Of a DNA stretch of 64,000 nt, positions 12,597 to 22,592 are shown one piece after another. The notes under the pieces are model-generated. The model made no database searches and was not told where the DNA came from. It worked only from the letters and a program-made list of their open reading frames with translations. A program made the translations under genes and the position numbers. Numbering within the stretch: position 1 is the stretch's first letter; the number at the start of each line of letters is the position of its first letter. Source of the stretch: Isoetes taiwanensis (Eukaryota; Streptophyta; Lycopodiopsida; Isoetales; Isoetaceae); contig JAJEKV010000054.1 of assembly GCA_021234155.1 (NCBI GenBank), positions 5,193,962 to 5,257,961 of the forward strand, given 5' to 3'.

Positions 12597-13230
12597 TCAA
12601 CGAAGGATTAAGCGTAGGACATCATCTGTGATCACAGGTTGGATGACGTCTAAATGCAATCTAGGGTCATGGTTCAATATCTTGGCTAGAACAAACATTA
12701 AATGTTTGCATGGAGTATATTGTTGTTTTGCTGTTCTAGCCAAGAAATCTGCACATGTGCACTCTGGATATTTGCAGATTCTCACTTTGTAAGTTTCATT
12801 CGGTCTTCTAATACAGTATTCGACATCTAACTCAGGTGTGATGACTTTCATTGTGACATTCGAATTGCAGAGCTTGTTCAAGTCTGACTTCTGCTTCCTT
12901 CCCCAACTTTGTTCTTTTATTCATACGTTTTCCAAACCGCACTATAACTGTCATTGAGTTACTCGCCTTGGTGGATTCATTTTGCATGCAAGGATTGCCT
13001 GGGTTGATCCCTCTAATTGAGTAGTTCCCCCTCTCTAATACTCCCAACTCTTCACTGCTTAGTTTGACCCCAGTACTGACTGGAGCTGGTCTAGCTGGCA
13101 CATGTAATATGTTAGTAGATGGATACCAAGTGTGTTGCACATGTTCAGGACAAAACCAAAACTTTTGCACGACTTCCCTTCCATTCGCTGTCCTTGCCCC
13201 TGTAAAACATGGTGCTGCCGTTGATCTAGT
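12597..13230 (-). pseudogene. SWIM-type zinc finger protein fragment
   Basis: On the minus strand two overlapping frames (about 13170 to 12832 and 12881 to 12597) join into one protein with a frameshift near 12870. The C-terminal frame carries a SWIM zinc finger, with ligands in ECTCADFL...QYTPCKHLMF (C-x-C...C-x-H). Upstream lies KFWFCPEHVQHTW and a hydrophilic linker with FGKRMNKRTKLGKEAEV. SWIM domains occur in plant FAR1/MULE-derived proteins and other nucleic-acid or protein-binding factors; I cannot say which this is. A start codon and splice sites were not established, so it could be a terminal exon of a host gene or transposase debris. Confidence 0.5.
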
Positions 13231-13486
13231 AATGATCTTATTGATAAAGGAGTTGCACTTCCTACCATTTGGTCCTAATTTTCTCTGGCACAGAGCTATT
13301 ATAAAGGGGCTGGAACCTTTTTCTCATACCATCTTTTCACATCCTGAAAACTAACAACAAAAGTCATAGATAAATCACCATTGATTTAGGTTGGAACCAA
13401 CAATTTTAAGCTCATTAATAGATCTCACTAGGTTAAGCCTTTCATATATACAAAAAATGCTCATTTTACATGCCCAAAGATAAAGG

Positions 13487-13582
13487 GACTCATAGATCCC
13501 GCTGTGTACTTACTGCCAAATGGCTACGTCATCTGACTCATAGATCCAGCTGTGTACTTACTGCCAAATGGCTACGCCATCT
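13487..13582. repeat. 48-bp tandem duplication
   Basis: Two adjacent 48-bp copies (13487-13534 and 13535-13582), each starting GACTCATAGATCC and ending GCTACG(T/C)CATCT, differing at two positions. It sits between the SWIM fragment and the PPR pseudogene. Confidence 0.9.
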
Positions 13583-13641
13583 GAAAACCATATTGATATT
13601 TCCTTTTGCATTGTCAACTGAATCACTTCCATGGATGACAT

Positions 13642-14890
13642 TTATGTAAAGCATACCAGACCCTTTTGAGCAACTAAATTATGTATTCCTCGACCTGTTT
13701 CTAAGGCTCGAATGTTACCACATGCTTTCAAAGTGCATAGAAATGTCACAGCATCTACAGACACACCCTCCACTTGCATCTGTTGAAATAATGCCAGTGC
13801 TTCTTGATTAAGACCATTTGCAGCATATCCTGCAATTAGTGCATTCCATGACACAACGTCTCGAGCTTGCAGATTGTCAAACACTTTACGTGCATCTGTT
13901 GGTGCACCACAATTAACATACATGTGGAACAAGCTGCTGCAAATTAAAGGATCATTTTCAAGACCCTTTTGTGCAATCTCGGTATGTATTTTCCAGCCCT
14001 CATCTATGGCTCCAGTGCTACCACAAGCTTTTAAGCTGCAAACAAATGTGATAGCATCTCCAGGCACACCATCTTGTTGCATTTGTCTAAAACATTCTAA
14101 TGCTTCTTGATGAAGTCCATTTTCCATGTAACCTGTAATTAGTGTTGTCCAGCAGACGATGTCTCGAGCTGGCACATTATGAAGGACTTCACGTGCCTCT
14201 GCAAACAAGCCACACTTTGCATACATGTCCACCAAGGTGCTACCACACATAGTTGTCCATTTGAAGTTTTTAAAGTCTAATTTCAACATGTATTTCTCTA
14301 CCCTTCCCGATGGCTCTTATACTGCCACACGCTTTCAAGATGCAAACAAATGTGAAAGCATCAGGAATTAAGCCAGTCAGCCGCATCTGTTCAAAACAAT
14401 TCAGTGCTTCCTGACCAAATTTGCCTTCGGAGTACCCAGCAATAAGTACATTCCATAATATAACATCTCGAAATGGCAGGCTGTCAAAGACTAGCTGTGC
14501 CTCTGCAAAGGAACCACATTTCACATACATGTCCACTAAAGCACTGCCAACATGAGGGTCCTTCTCATATCCACTTTCTGCAATCTCTTTGTGGATTTCT
14601 CAGCCCTTGTCTATGGCCCCAATGGTACCACAGGCCTTCAAGCTGCACTTAAATGTAGCAGCATTTGGCAATATGCCTTCTAGTTGCATTTGTCCTAGAC
14701 ATTTCAGTGCTTCTTGACCACCACATGTTCAACATATCCTGCAATTAACGTTGTCCAAGACACAACGTTCCTAACAGGCAAATTGTTGAAAACTTCCTGT
14801 GCCTCTACAAGTGAGCCACATTTTGCATACATGTCAAGCAAAGTACTGCTGACGAAAAGATCACTTTCAACCCTCTGCTTTTGCTGTAGA
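13642..14890 (-). pseudogene. PPR protein (PLS-type repeats), truncated and frameshifted
   Basis: On the minus strand about ten pentatricopeptide repeats are readable, with motifs such as LVDMYAKCGLFAEAREV, VCWTTLITGYMENGLHQEAL, FVCSLKACGS and VVSWNALIAGYAANGLNQEAL. The style is that of the very large plant organelle RNA-editing PPR family in ferns and lycophytes. The protein ends in a stop after KGLVCF at 13642 without E or DYW domains. Breaks include a frame change near 14280, an in-frame TGA near 14600 and a frameshift near 14730. A possible 3' splice site (CTCTACAG) precedes the first readable repeat at about 14890. Gypsy element 2 begins 190 bp further upstream. The PPR identity is certain; I infer a pseudogene. 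Confidence 0.9.
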
Positions 14891-15076
14891 GATTGGCATA
14901 ATGCTCCTCAGCACAATACACTCAATCGATATAAATTTCAATGCTACAATAATCAACATGTACAGTTAACACGCCAGCCACGTTAAAGTTCAAAACACAA
15001 AAAGCAACCTTTATGAAGAAAAGCAACCAACCTTTCAAGATAAAACGTTTCTTTTGATTGAAAGGATGTACCAATC

Positions 15077-15081
15077 TGTTA
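15077..15081. repeat. target site duplication TGTTA (5' copy)
   Basis: Five bases immediately before the 5' LTR match the five bases immediately after the 3' LTR (26155-26159), the size expected for Ty3/gypsy integration. Confidence 0.85.
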
Positions 15082-15645
15082 TGTTAGTCCTGTGCCTCCT
15101 GGTACAGGACTATTCATGCATACGACGGACCAGGTCAAGCTCAAGGATCCGCAGTCAACCACGGGTCAGCCATCCAAGGCCCCGCAGAAGACCAAGCAGC
15201 AGCCTATCAAGAGGCGCCGCTCAGACAAGTGAGGGGCCGTCACCGCCCGCGTCAGCGTCTGCGTGATTCTAGGCACTTCAAGAGGCACCGCCAACATTCC
15301 TGCAAATCAGGCCTCCTTCCAGGAGTCGGCACCGAGATCAGTCAGAGTGTCTATATTGGGCCAAAGGCCATTGTACTATATATATGAGTAGAGCTAGCAT
15401 ATGAGGGCTAGATGAGTTTTGAGTCTTGTCTCTCTTCAGTCTTCTCTCGATTGCGAGAGCTCATGTATGTTCATCATTGATATCAAGAAGCATATCATTT
15501 TCCTCTCATTGTTCTTTTCTGTTCCATTTTCTTCTTCTTGTTCTTTTCTTGCAAATCCCGTGACATAGTCCCCGGATTCTCTGTTAGATCCAAGGGTCCT
15601 CACAGAGGGCTGTCTTGCGAGGAGTTCGAACCCGGACCCCAAACC
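15082..15645 (+). repeat. 5' LTR of element 2
   Basis: Starts TGTTAGTCC and ends at ...GACCCCAAAC followed by C where the 3' copy has A. It contains the run TACTATATATATGAG at about 15373-15387, a candidate TATA region absent in part from the 3' LTR, and a pyrimidine-rich 3' half. Small differences from the 3' LTR include indels in C runs. The sequence just inside (TTGTGCCGCCGCTGC) is where a primer binding site is expected, but I could not match it confidently to a tRNA. Confidence 0.9.
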
Positions 15646-15747
15646 TTGTGCCGCCGCTGCGGGTGCGATTCGTTTTCCCTTCTTACGCCGCCATAATGCG
15701 TCCGAAACTTCACGCCAGAAGAATTTCTTTCCCAGACGGCGTCTCGA

Positions 15748-17514
15748 TTGGAGCGCCATCATCGACGGGAAGCTGTTCGTGACATGTATGGATCTGCTTA
15801 TGACATTGAGGGAGGCCACATTCGGTCTAGGGCTCAGTCGGCGCCACCCACCCCTCGTGTCATGTCTCGTCCAAATTCTCCACCTCAAGCGTGCAAACAT
15901 TGCTCACAGCCTCAGTCTCCTCATCACTATCAGGAGCCCTATCCGGCTCCACCTGCTCAACCTTACTTTCATACCCCAGAACATGCCTTCATCCATCACT
16001 CTTCTGGCCATACGCCTCTGCCTTCACAACCATCATCTCCTACGGGTAGACAGGGATATCCACATGTCTCTTTTGCTCCTCCCCAGGATTTTCCCTTCCC
16101 TACCTTTTCCACCGCTCTTCCTGTTTACAATCTTACAGACCTCAAACCCAATGATCAGGCACCTCCAGTACCCCCACCTCAGCCACCCCTTGGCCGGGAT
16201 CTTTCCGGCCACCATACCCCTCCAACTCCACCTCAATATCCTCACTATCATGTTCGGTCCAGCCCAAAGCACTTTTACCTCTACCTTTCGGACCCTTAAG
16301 CTGACTTATCCCACCTTTGGCAACACGAAAAGGCAAACCTTTAGACCAAATTGCTCAGGCCCACATGGAAGAATTTGAGGCTCGGCTGTCTGAATGGTCA
16401 TGCGCAACCTCAACTGAAATTCCACATCTTTTCCACCACATTGCGTGGCTCCCCTCATCAATGGCTCATGTCCAACAAAAGCCTCTGGAAACAAGATTGG
16501 TCCAAAATGAAAACTGCTTTTCTTTCTCACTATGGGACCACGGATGAAGATCAACTTCATCTCAAGCAACTCAATGACCTTCAACAAGAGCCCCTGAGTC
16601 CGCGGGGGGTTTTTGCGGGACCGTCTTCACATTCTCGCCAAAGCAAACTCAAGGAGTACCCCACACGAGCGGATCTTGGTCGGTTTCTCCAAGGACTTCC
16701 TCCAGCTATCGGACTCATGACTAAATACTGCCATACCAAGACTTTGGAGCGGGCTATCGATCTTGTCAATCACACTCGATCAATGTTTCCTCGTGGCGTG
16801 GCTCTTCGGGAGCTCCCTTTCATTCCACCCGTCATGGTTCCCCGGGATCGCTGTTCAACCTCAACACGCCAATCCGCGGTAGCTGATCGGATCTGGTGCC
16901 ATATGCGCAAATATCAAGGCCACTTGGCGAATGAGTGCAACTCCACCAATGGCCCGCCTCATTGTAAACGCTGCAACATGTGCAATCATGCCACGGAAGA
17001 ATGCACTCGCATTCATCCTACACCTTTCCGCAACAAGATGGTTTATCAAGTGCAAACAACACCTCGGCACCAATCGCCATATCGCAGACCACCGCTGCGG
17101 CGCAACCCAATCAACTCTATCGCCAACGGGAGCAACAACGGGGACCCAACACACGTTCTCCTTTTTAATCCTCAAAGCTTCGGTGTTATCACCGTCAAGA
17201 ATGGGGTCATACCACCACGGCGTGTCCTCAACTTCCCCAAGTTCAGGTGCAGCTTCCTGGCACTAATCAGACCACATCAGTCCGCCTCACGGCTTACCAA
17301 CTCTGGATTGCTAATGGCAAACAAGGCCCGCGTCCAGTTCTTTGGAAGCCACCTCGCGCGCCTCAGCAATCACGCTATCAACCTGCTCCTGCCAATCAAC
17401 CTCAGATGGATCAACAAGCACAGGAAGAAATTTTTCAGGCTCTTAATCCTCCAGTCCAGCCATCAAATTGGGTTGGTTTGGTTTCACGCCAGACCAGGGC
17501 GTCACGTCCCTTAA
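15748..17514 (+). pseudogene. gag: Gag of element 2
   Basis: Two consecutive frames. The first (15748-16299) is a proline-, histidine- and glutamine-rich N-terminal region (APPTPRVMSRPNSPPQ, HHTPPTPPQYPHY). The second (16351-17514) holds the gag capsid domain (LRGSPHQWLMSNKS through SKMKTAFLSHYGTTDEDQL, later YPTRADLGRFLQGLPPAI). Two zinc knuckles follow at about 16900-17005. The second is a full CCHC (CKRCNMCNHATEEC). The first reads CHMRKYQGHLANEC, with Arg where the second Cys should be. A stop at 16297 and a frame change separate the two parts. The long proline-rich leader before the capsid domain is larger than in most gypsy Gags. Role: particle formation and RNA packaging. Confidence 0.8.
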
Positions 17515-17599
17515 CCATTATTCCTAATGGCACGCAACCTGCCTTTTGCAATCGGCGCCATTCCTCATGCGAAGACAAAAGATCCATTTTGCACCGGAC

Positions 17600-18401
17600 T
17601 TGAGAAACTCATGCGAATGTCATGCCTAAAGTTCGCCAAAGCATTTTGAACCTCATGCAAGCCGCTGAAGGCGCGACGTTGGCTAATGTCCATGCCACCA
17701 CGAGCTCAACAACGACAAGACGCACCTTCCACGCCTCAACCTCCACGCCTCGGACATATCCCAATATCATTTGCGGAGGTTGACCTACTCAAAGAAGTTC
17801 TTCGCTTCCTTACCACGCACTCCCGCACCTGTGGATCCAGCCGATCCTTTTTCTCATGTGCCTCTGGAACTCCAAGAGGAGCTAGCCAAAATCAAAATTC
17901 CTTTAAGCTTGGCCACAATTTTGAAACTCTGTCCTGCTCTCAAGGACCAGTTACCACTCCCGACTGTTTTGGTTGGGGCTGTTGCTACCTCTACTCCCAC
18001 GGTACATGCCACGGTGGGCCATCAACAAGTCAATCATGTTCAAATTGACGGAGGTAGCGCGGTCAATCTCATCACGGATAAACTCCGCAAACAAATGGGC
18101 ATCAAACAACTCTATCGTGCCCCATATGACATCAAATTGGCCAATGGCCATATCACGAGACCTCAAGGCGTCACGCCTCTTCTTCACATCAACATAGGTG
18201 ATCTCAGATTCCCCTTGGAATTTGGTGTTTGGAAGGTGGAGAAGATCCGGTGATTATGAAATGTTGGTCGGCAGACCTTTTCTCTGCTGGGCCAAGAGCA
18301 TTCATTCTTTGGGCCACGGATCGTTAGTCATCACCGATGGTCACCTCAATGCCACCATGGACTTGGAAACCGGCAAAATCATTTCCGTCGACAATCTTTG
18401 A
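17600..18401 (+). pseudogene. aspartic protease of element 2
   Basis: The frame from 17771 gives a proline-rich linker, then VQIDGGSAVNLITDKLRKQ at about 18035-18095, the retropepsin active-site loop in DGGS form, followed by KLANGHITRPQGVTP. After a frameshift near 18240 the domain finishes as DYEMLVGRPFLCWAKS and LVITDGHLNATMDLETGKI. This is the typical beginning and end of a plant gypsy protease. It lies directly between the Gag zinc knuckles and RT, as expected for a Gag-Pol polyprotein. Confidence 0.75.
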
Positions 18402-18669
18402 ACCCTCTCTCTCCGACAATCGACTCGAGGGGCGCCCAGAATATTTATCAAGTTCGGGCTCCACCGCGAGTCACGCCTCTGTCATCCTACCCCGGAATAT
18501 GCCGATCCTTGGAGAGAAATGACTCTTGATCGGGACCAGCCGCGTGGCTGCTTTGCTTGACCCTTACCGCTCCTTGCAATCGCATCCAACGTGTTGATCA
18601 CTTTTTCGTGACGCCGAACCTCCCGCAGCTCCGGCCGATGTACACGCCGGCCATGAAGCAACCTCTCGC

Positions 18670-20476
18670 TTGAGGAAACTCAAAGAACCTCTCTTTTTCA
18701 CCACAGAAAGTGCCAAGCATCCTGTTATGCTTCAACCTCCTGCTCATATTGTCCAAGACACGGAAGTTATCCCCCATATTCAGACTCCGGAAGTCGAGAT
18801 TGTGGACGTAGGCAACAATCAGCCCGTCCGACTTGCTGCCAATCTTCCGACACCCTATCGTAACAGGGCAGTCACGCTCTTCAAAAAATTCAAACACATT
18901 TTCGCCTGGAGCTACAGAGATCTTCGGGGGATCAACAAAACCTTGGGGGAACTCACCATTCCTACCAAGTCTGATGCACGCCCAGTCTAGCAACGACATG
19001 CACACGCTCAACCCCAATTACGCGGATGGCGTCAAGGCAGAAATTGACAAACTCCTTGCTGCAGGTTTGATCTATGAGGTCAAACATTCTGAGTGGGTGA
19101 GCCCCATCGTCATTGCACTCAAACACAATGGTAAGATCCGCGTTTGTGTGGACTACCGAAAACTCAATCAGGCCACGGAGCGTGATCATTTTCCCCTTCC
19201 CTTCACAGACCAGGTTCTGGAAGAGGTTGCTGGACATGAGATGTACTCCTTCATGGATGGTTTTTCTGGCTACAATCAGATCTCAATCAAAGAATCTGAT
19301 CAACTCAAGACTACCTTCACCACCCCGTGGGGCACTTTTGCCTACAAGGTGGTTCCTTTTGGATTATCAAACTCTCCATCCACGTTTCAACGTATCATGC
19401 TCTCCGTTTTTCAGGATTTTATGAAGGAAAATCCCTTCTTGCAAAATTTTCAAGATGACTTCTCTGCCTACAGTTCCATGGCTGACCATTTGGATAAATT
19501 GGAACTTGTCTTTCAGAAATGTGATGAGTCCGGCATTAGTCTCAATCCCGAGAAATGCACCTTTTGTGTCACTTCAGGTGTTCTGTTGGGACATGTGGTC
19601 AGCAAAGCAGGTATCACCACGGATCCTGCCAAAATCAGCTGTGTGCTCAAGGCTCAAGCACCAGCCAATATAAAGGAAACACGCTCTTTCTTGGGTAAGG
19701 TCAATTATTACTCCACCTTCATTCCTGGACTCGCAGCCATTGCAGATCCCATTCATAAACTCACGGGAAATGAATCCACCTGGGCTTGGAATTCCCAGGC
19801 GGATGTTGCTTTCCAACAGTTGAAGCTCTTGCTTACTCAGGCCCCAGTTCTTGTTCCTCCTCAATGGGACAAGCCCTTTCATGTCCATGTCGATGTCTCG
19901 GCCTTTGCTATTGGAGCTGTTCTTTCTCAAGAATATGATGCGCACACTGACAAACCAAACCGCTACGCCAGCCGGAAACTCAATTCTGCTGAACGCAACT
20001 ACTCTGCCACAGAGCGAGAAGCCTTGGGTTTAATTTTCTGCGTCCAACGCTTCCGTCACTATCTTTTGGGCAGTCAAATCAAATTCTTTGTTGACCACCA
20101 GGCACTTCTTTACTTGATCAACAAATCCACGCCCACGGGCCGCATTGCACGTTGGGTCCTACTTCTGCAAGAATTTGCACCTTTTGAAATTGTTCACAAG
20201 GCCGGCAAATCTCATATTGTCCCGGATTATCTTTCACGCATCCACACAGATGATCCCTCTACTGGAGTCTCAGACGCCTTTCCTGATGCTCAACTCTTTA
20301 CGGTCACGGCAACATCACATTGGTTCCATGACTTTCAATATCTCCTCCTCACGGGTGCTCTTCCACGAGGAGGGGCCACGCCTCTCTCGGCCAGCGACAA
20401 TCCCGTCGACATCAATTTCTCCACAGGTCCGTGGACTACACCATGGTTGCGAGGCCATCTTTACAAAAAAGGGTAA
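18670..20476 (+). pseudogene. pol: reverse transcriptase-RNase H of element 2
   Basis: A pre-RT segment (FKKFKHIFAWSYRDLRGI) runs to 18990. After a frame change the RT proper is open to 20476. RT motifs: IRVCVDYRKLNQAT, YSFMDGFSGYNQI, VVPFGLSNSPSTFQRIM, and the polymerase aspartates in FQDDFSAYS, where Gln replaces the usual hydrophobic residue before DD. The thumb has SLNPEKCTF and the connection FLGKVNYYSTFIPGLA. The RNase H keeps D in HVDVSAFAIGAVLSQ, E in SATEREALGLIF and D in FFVDHQALLYL. Apart from the frameshift near 18965 this is a largely intact enzyme of about 500 residues. Confidence 0.9.
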
Positions 20477-21650
20477 GGATACCATTCTTCGACGCCGTGT
20501 GTTCTCCCTCATGAGGTCCCGTGATATTGTCGAGAAGCCCATGAAGGGCTCCGGTGGTGGTCATTTTCATGGTGACACTACGCGACGCATAAAATCCTTC
20601 TTGCTGGTTATTTTTGGCCCACGCTCTTCAAAGACGCTCACGCCCACGCCCGCACGTGTGATGCTTGCCAGCGTGTGGGACGGCCCACGGCCCGTGACGC
20701 TCTTCCCTTGACGCCGGTCGCCACGCCACTTCCCTTCAGCAAATGGGGAATGGATTTTGTGGGACCCATCGATCCTCCTGCGCGGCACACCCGTGCCCGC
20801 TACATTCTGGTTCTCACTGACTACGCTACCAAATGGGCGGAAGCTTGCGCACTTCCAGACAACACTGCGGCCAGCACAGCCAAGGTCCTCTATCAACAAA
20901 TCATCACGCGATTCGGCTGCCCCACACTGGAGGCTGGTGGGTGATCGTGGTGTCCATTTTATCAATCATACCATCAAGGAGCTGACGGATTATCTCCTGA
21001 TACATCATCACAAGAGCACACCTTACTATCCTCAAGGGAATGGTTTGGCAGAAAGCACAAACAAAACTCTGGTCACAATTCTCAAGAAAATTTGTGATGC
21101 TTCTCGCACTGATTGGCAAAACAAACTTCCTACTGTTCTTTGGGCTTACAATACTTGTTTCAAAATAGCTACAGGTCACACCCCTTTCAAATTGGTTTAT
21201 GGTCAAGAAGCTCTCATGCCGTTTGAATACATACTTCCAACACTCCGTTTTCAATCAAGCTCGCCCATAATCCGCCTTTCGCACTCAAAGAAAGGGTTTA
21301 TCAATTGGAACAGTTGGATGAACTTAGAAGAGATGCTTATATTCGTGTTCTTCATGGACAACAGTTGCAAAAATCCTTACATGACAAACGGCTGAAGACA
21401 AAAACATTCAAGGAAGGAGATTTGGTCCTTCTTTATAATTCTCTTTACAAAACTTTTAGGGTAAACTTAAGTTTAGTTGGCTTGGCCCTTATCAAATTGT
21501 TCAAGTGGTTCGACCAGCTTTTTCAACCGGCCGAGTTAGATGGCACTCCATTACCTACTTTGGTTAATGGCTTTTCGCCTCAAAACATTTCATACAACAG
21601 AAAGTGCACATCCACAAACAGATGCTGTTCCAGACACGCACACAACAGAT
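20440..21650 (+). pseudogene. integrase of element 2, frameshifted
   Basis: The zinc-binding part is readable as GGHFHGDTTRRI and, in another frame, CDACQRVGRPTAR. The core has D in WGMDFVGPIDPP, then after a frameshift near 20935 D in GDRGVHFINHTIKEL and E in GLAESTNKTLVTIL, so the DDE residues exist. GHTPFKLVYGQEALMPFEY and the C-terminal KTFKEGDLVLLYNS follow. At least three frame changes occur between 20.45 and 21.35 kb. No chromodomain is seen before the stop at 21650. Confidence 0.85.
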
Positions 21651-22592
21651 AGTGACTAAACCAGCGGCATATTTATATTATAGGTGGAATTTTTTACAAA
21701 ATGTGGGCGCAGCCCAGCTATTTCCGCTATGGGCACTGCCCTATATACAAAAACGGGCTCAGAGCCCTATCTACTAAGTCCTAAGAAAAAACCCTCTACT
21801 CCCGGTTTTGGGCAGAGGTGATGCGCAGATGTGGTAGAGGTTCTTTCGAGATCCCAGCGAAGGTGCAGAACCACCTCCATCCCGTTGGTCTTCGGGTCGG
21901 GATGTTCAGCCATCCCGGCACACCAGCCGTCCATTCTCACGCCACGATTGTGGCAGCGCCAGAGGTCCAGACAATTCATCTTGCAGGTAATCCACTCCTG
22001 ACAGTTCGTGGGCATAGTGCAGTCCTCGTTCAAACCAGCAGCAGCCATGCTGGCGCCATCGGATGCCCGCCGTTTACTCCCGGTTCGTCTTATATAGCCA
22101 AGCGAGGAAGTCCTTGTCGGCGTGGACCAATCACATAAATCGCCAGCGTGTTTGCAATGCAAAATTTGTTTCTAAACCGAGAATCTTTTCTCCCGCCGCA
22201 TATCTAGCCATGGTACCTTCGACACATTCCTTTTAATGATATCCCACCGAGTTGCGGCATTAAATGCCATTCCTTCTTTTCACGCCCGGTCGAACATTAA
22301 TGTGTGTCCTTTGGCCACTGTCACATCCCATCATTCTCTCACGCCTCATCTCCACCGTTCATTCCTTCTCCCTTTGTTGTTTGGGGACTTAGCCAAATTT
22401 TTGCCTCTCAATCACCTCCTTGGCATCTTTCGACACACGGCACCATCAAGCGGTTGCGGCCTCGCCCCTTATCATGCCCCTTCGCCCACCTTTCTTGGCG
22501 CCCTAAACCTTTTCGTCTCTCTGCGCCGTCCTCCGTTCTTTGCTTTTCGACCTCCGCCTTGGAATCACTGTTTTTTCCGCCAATCTTTTGCC
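21651..22592 (+). other. spacer between integrase and ORF3 of element 2
   Basis: About 940 bp with open frames but no motifs. The segment at 21700-21740 has a repeated GGGC..GCCC wording (GGGCGCAGCCCAGC, GGGCACTGCCC, CGGGCTCAGAGCCC) that could form small hairpins. Pyrimidine-rich sequence leads to the ATG of ORF3 and may act as its own promoter or leader; this is inference. Confidence 0.4.

Noticed and set aside
15620-15640. Possible tRNA gene in the LTR (GTTCGAACCC looks like a T-arm/B box)
   Set aside because: No acceptor stem, D-arm or anticodon arm can be placed around it.
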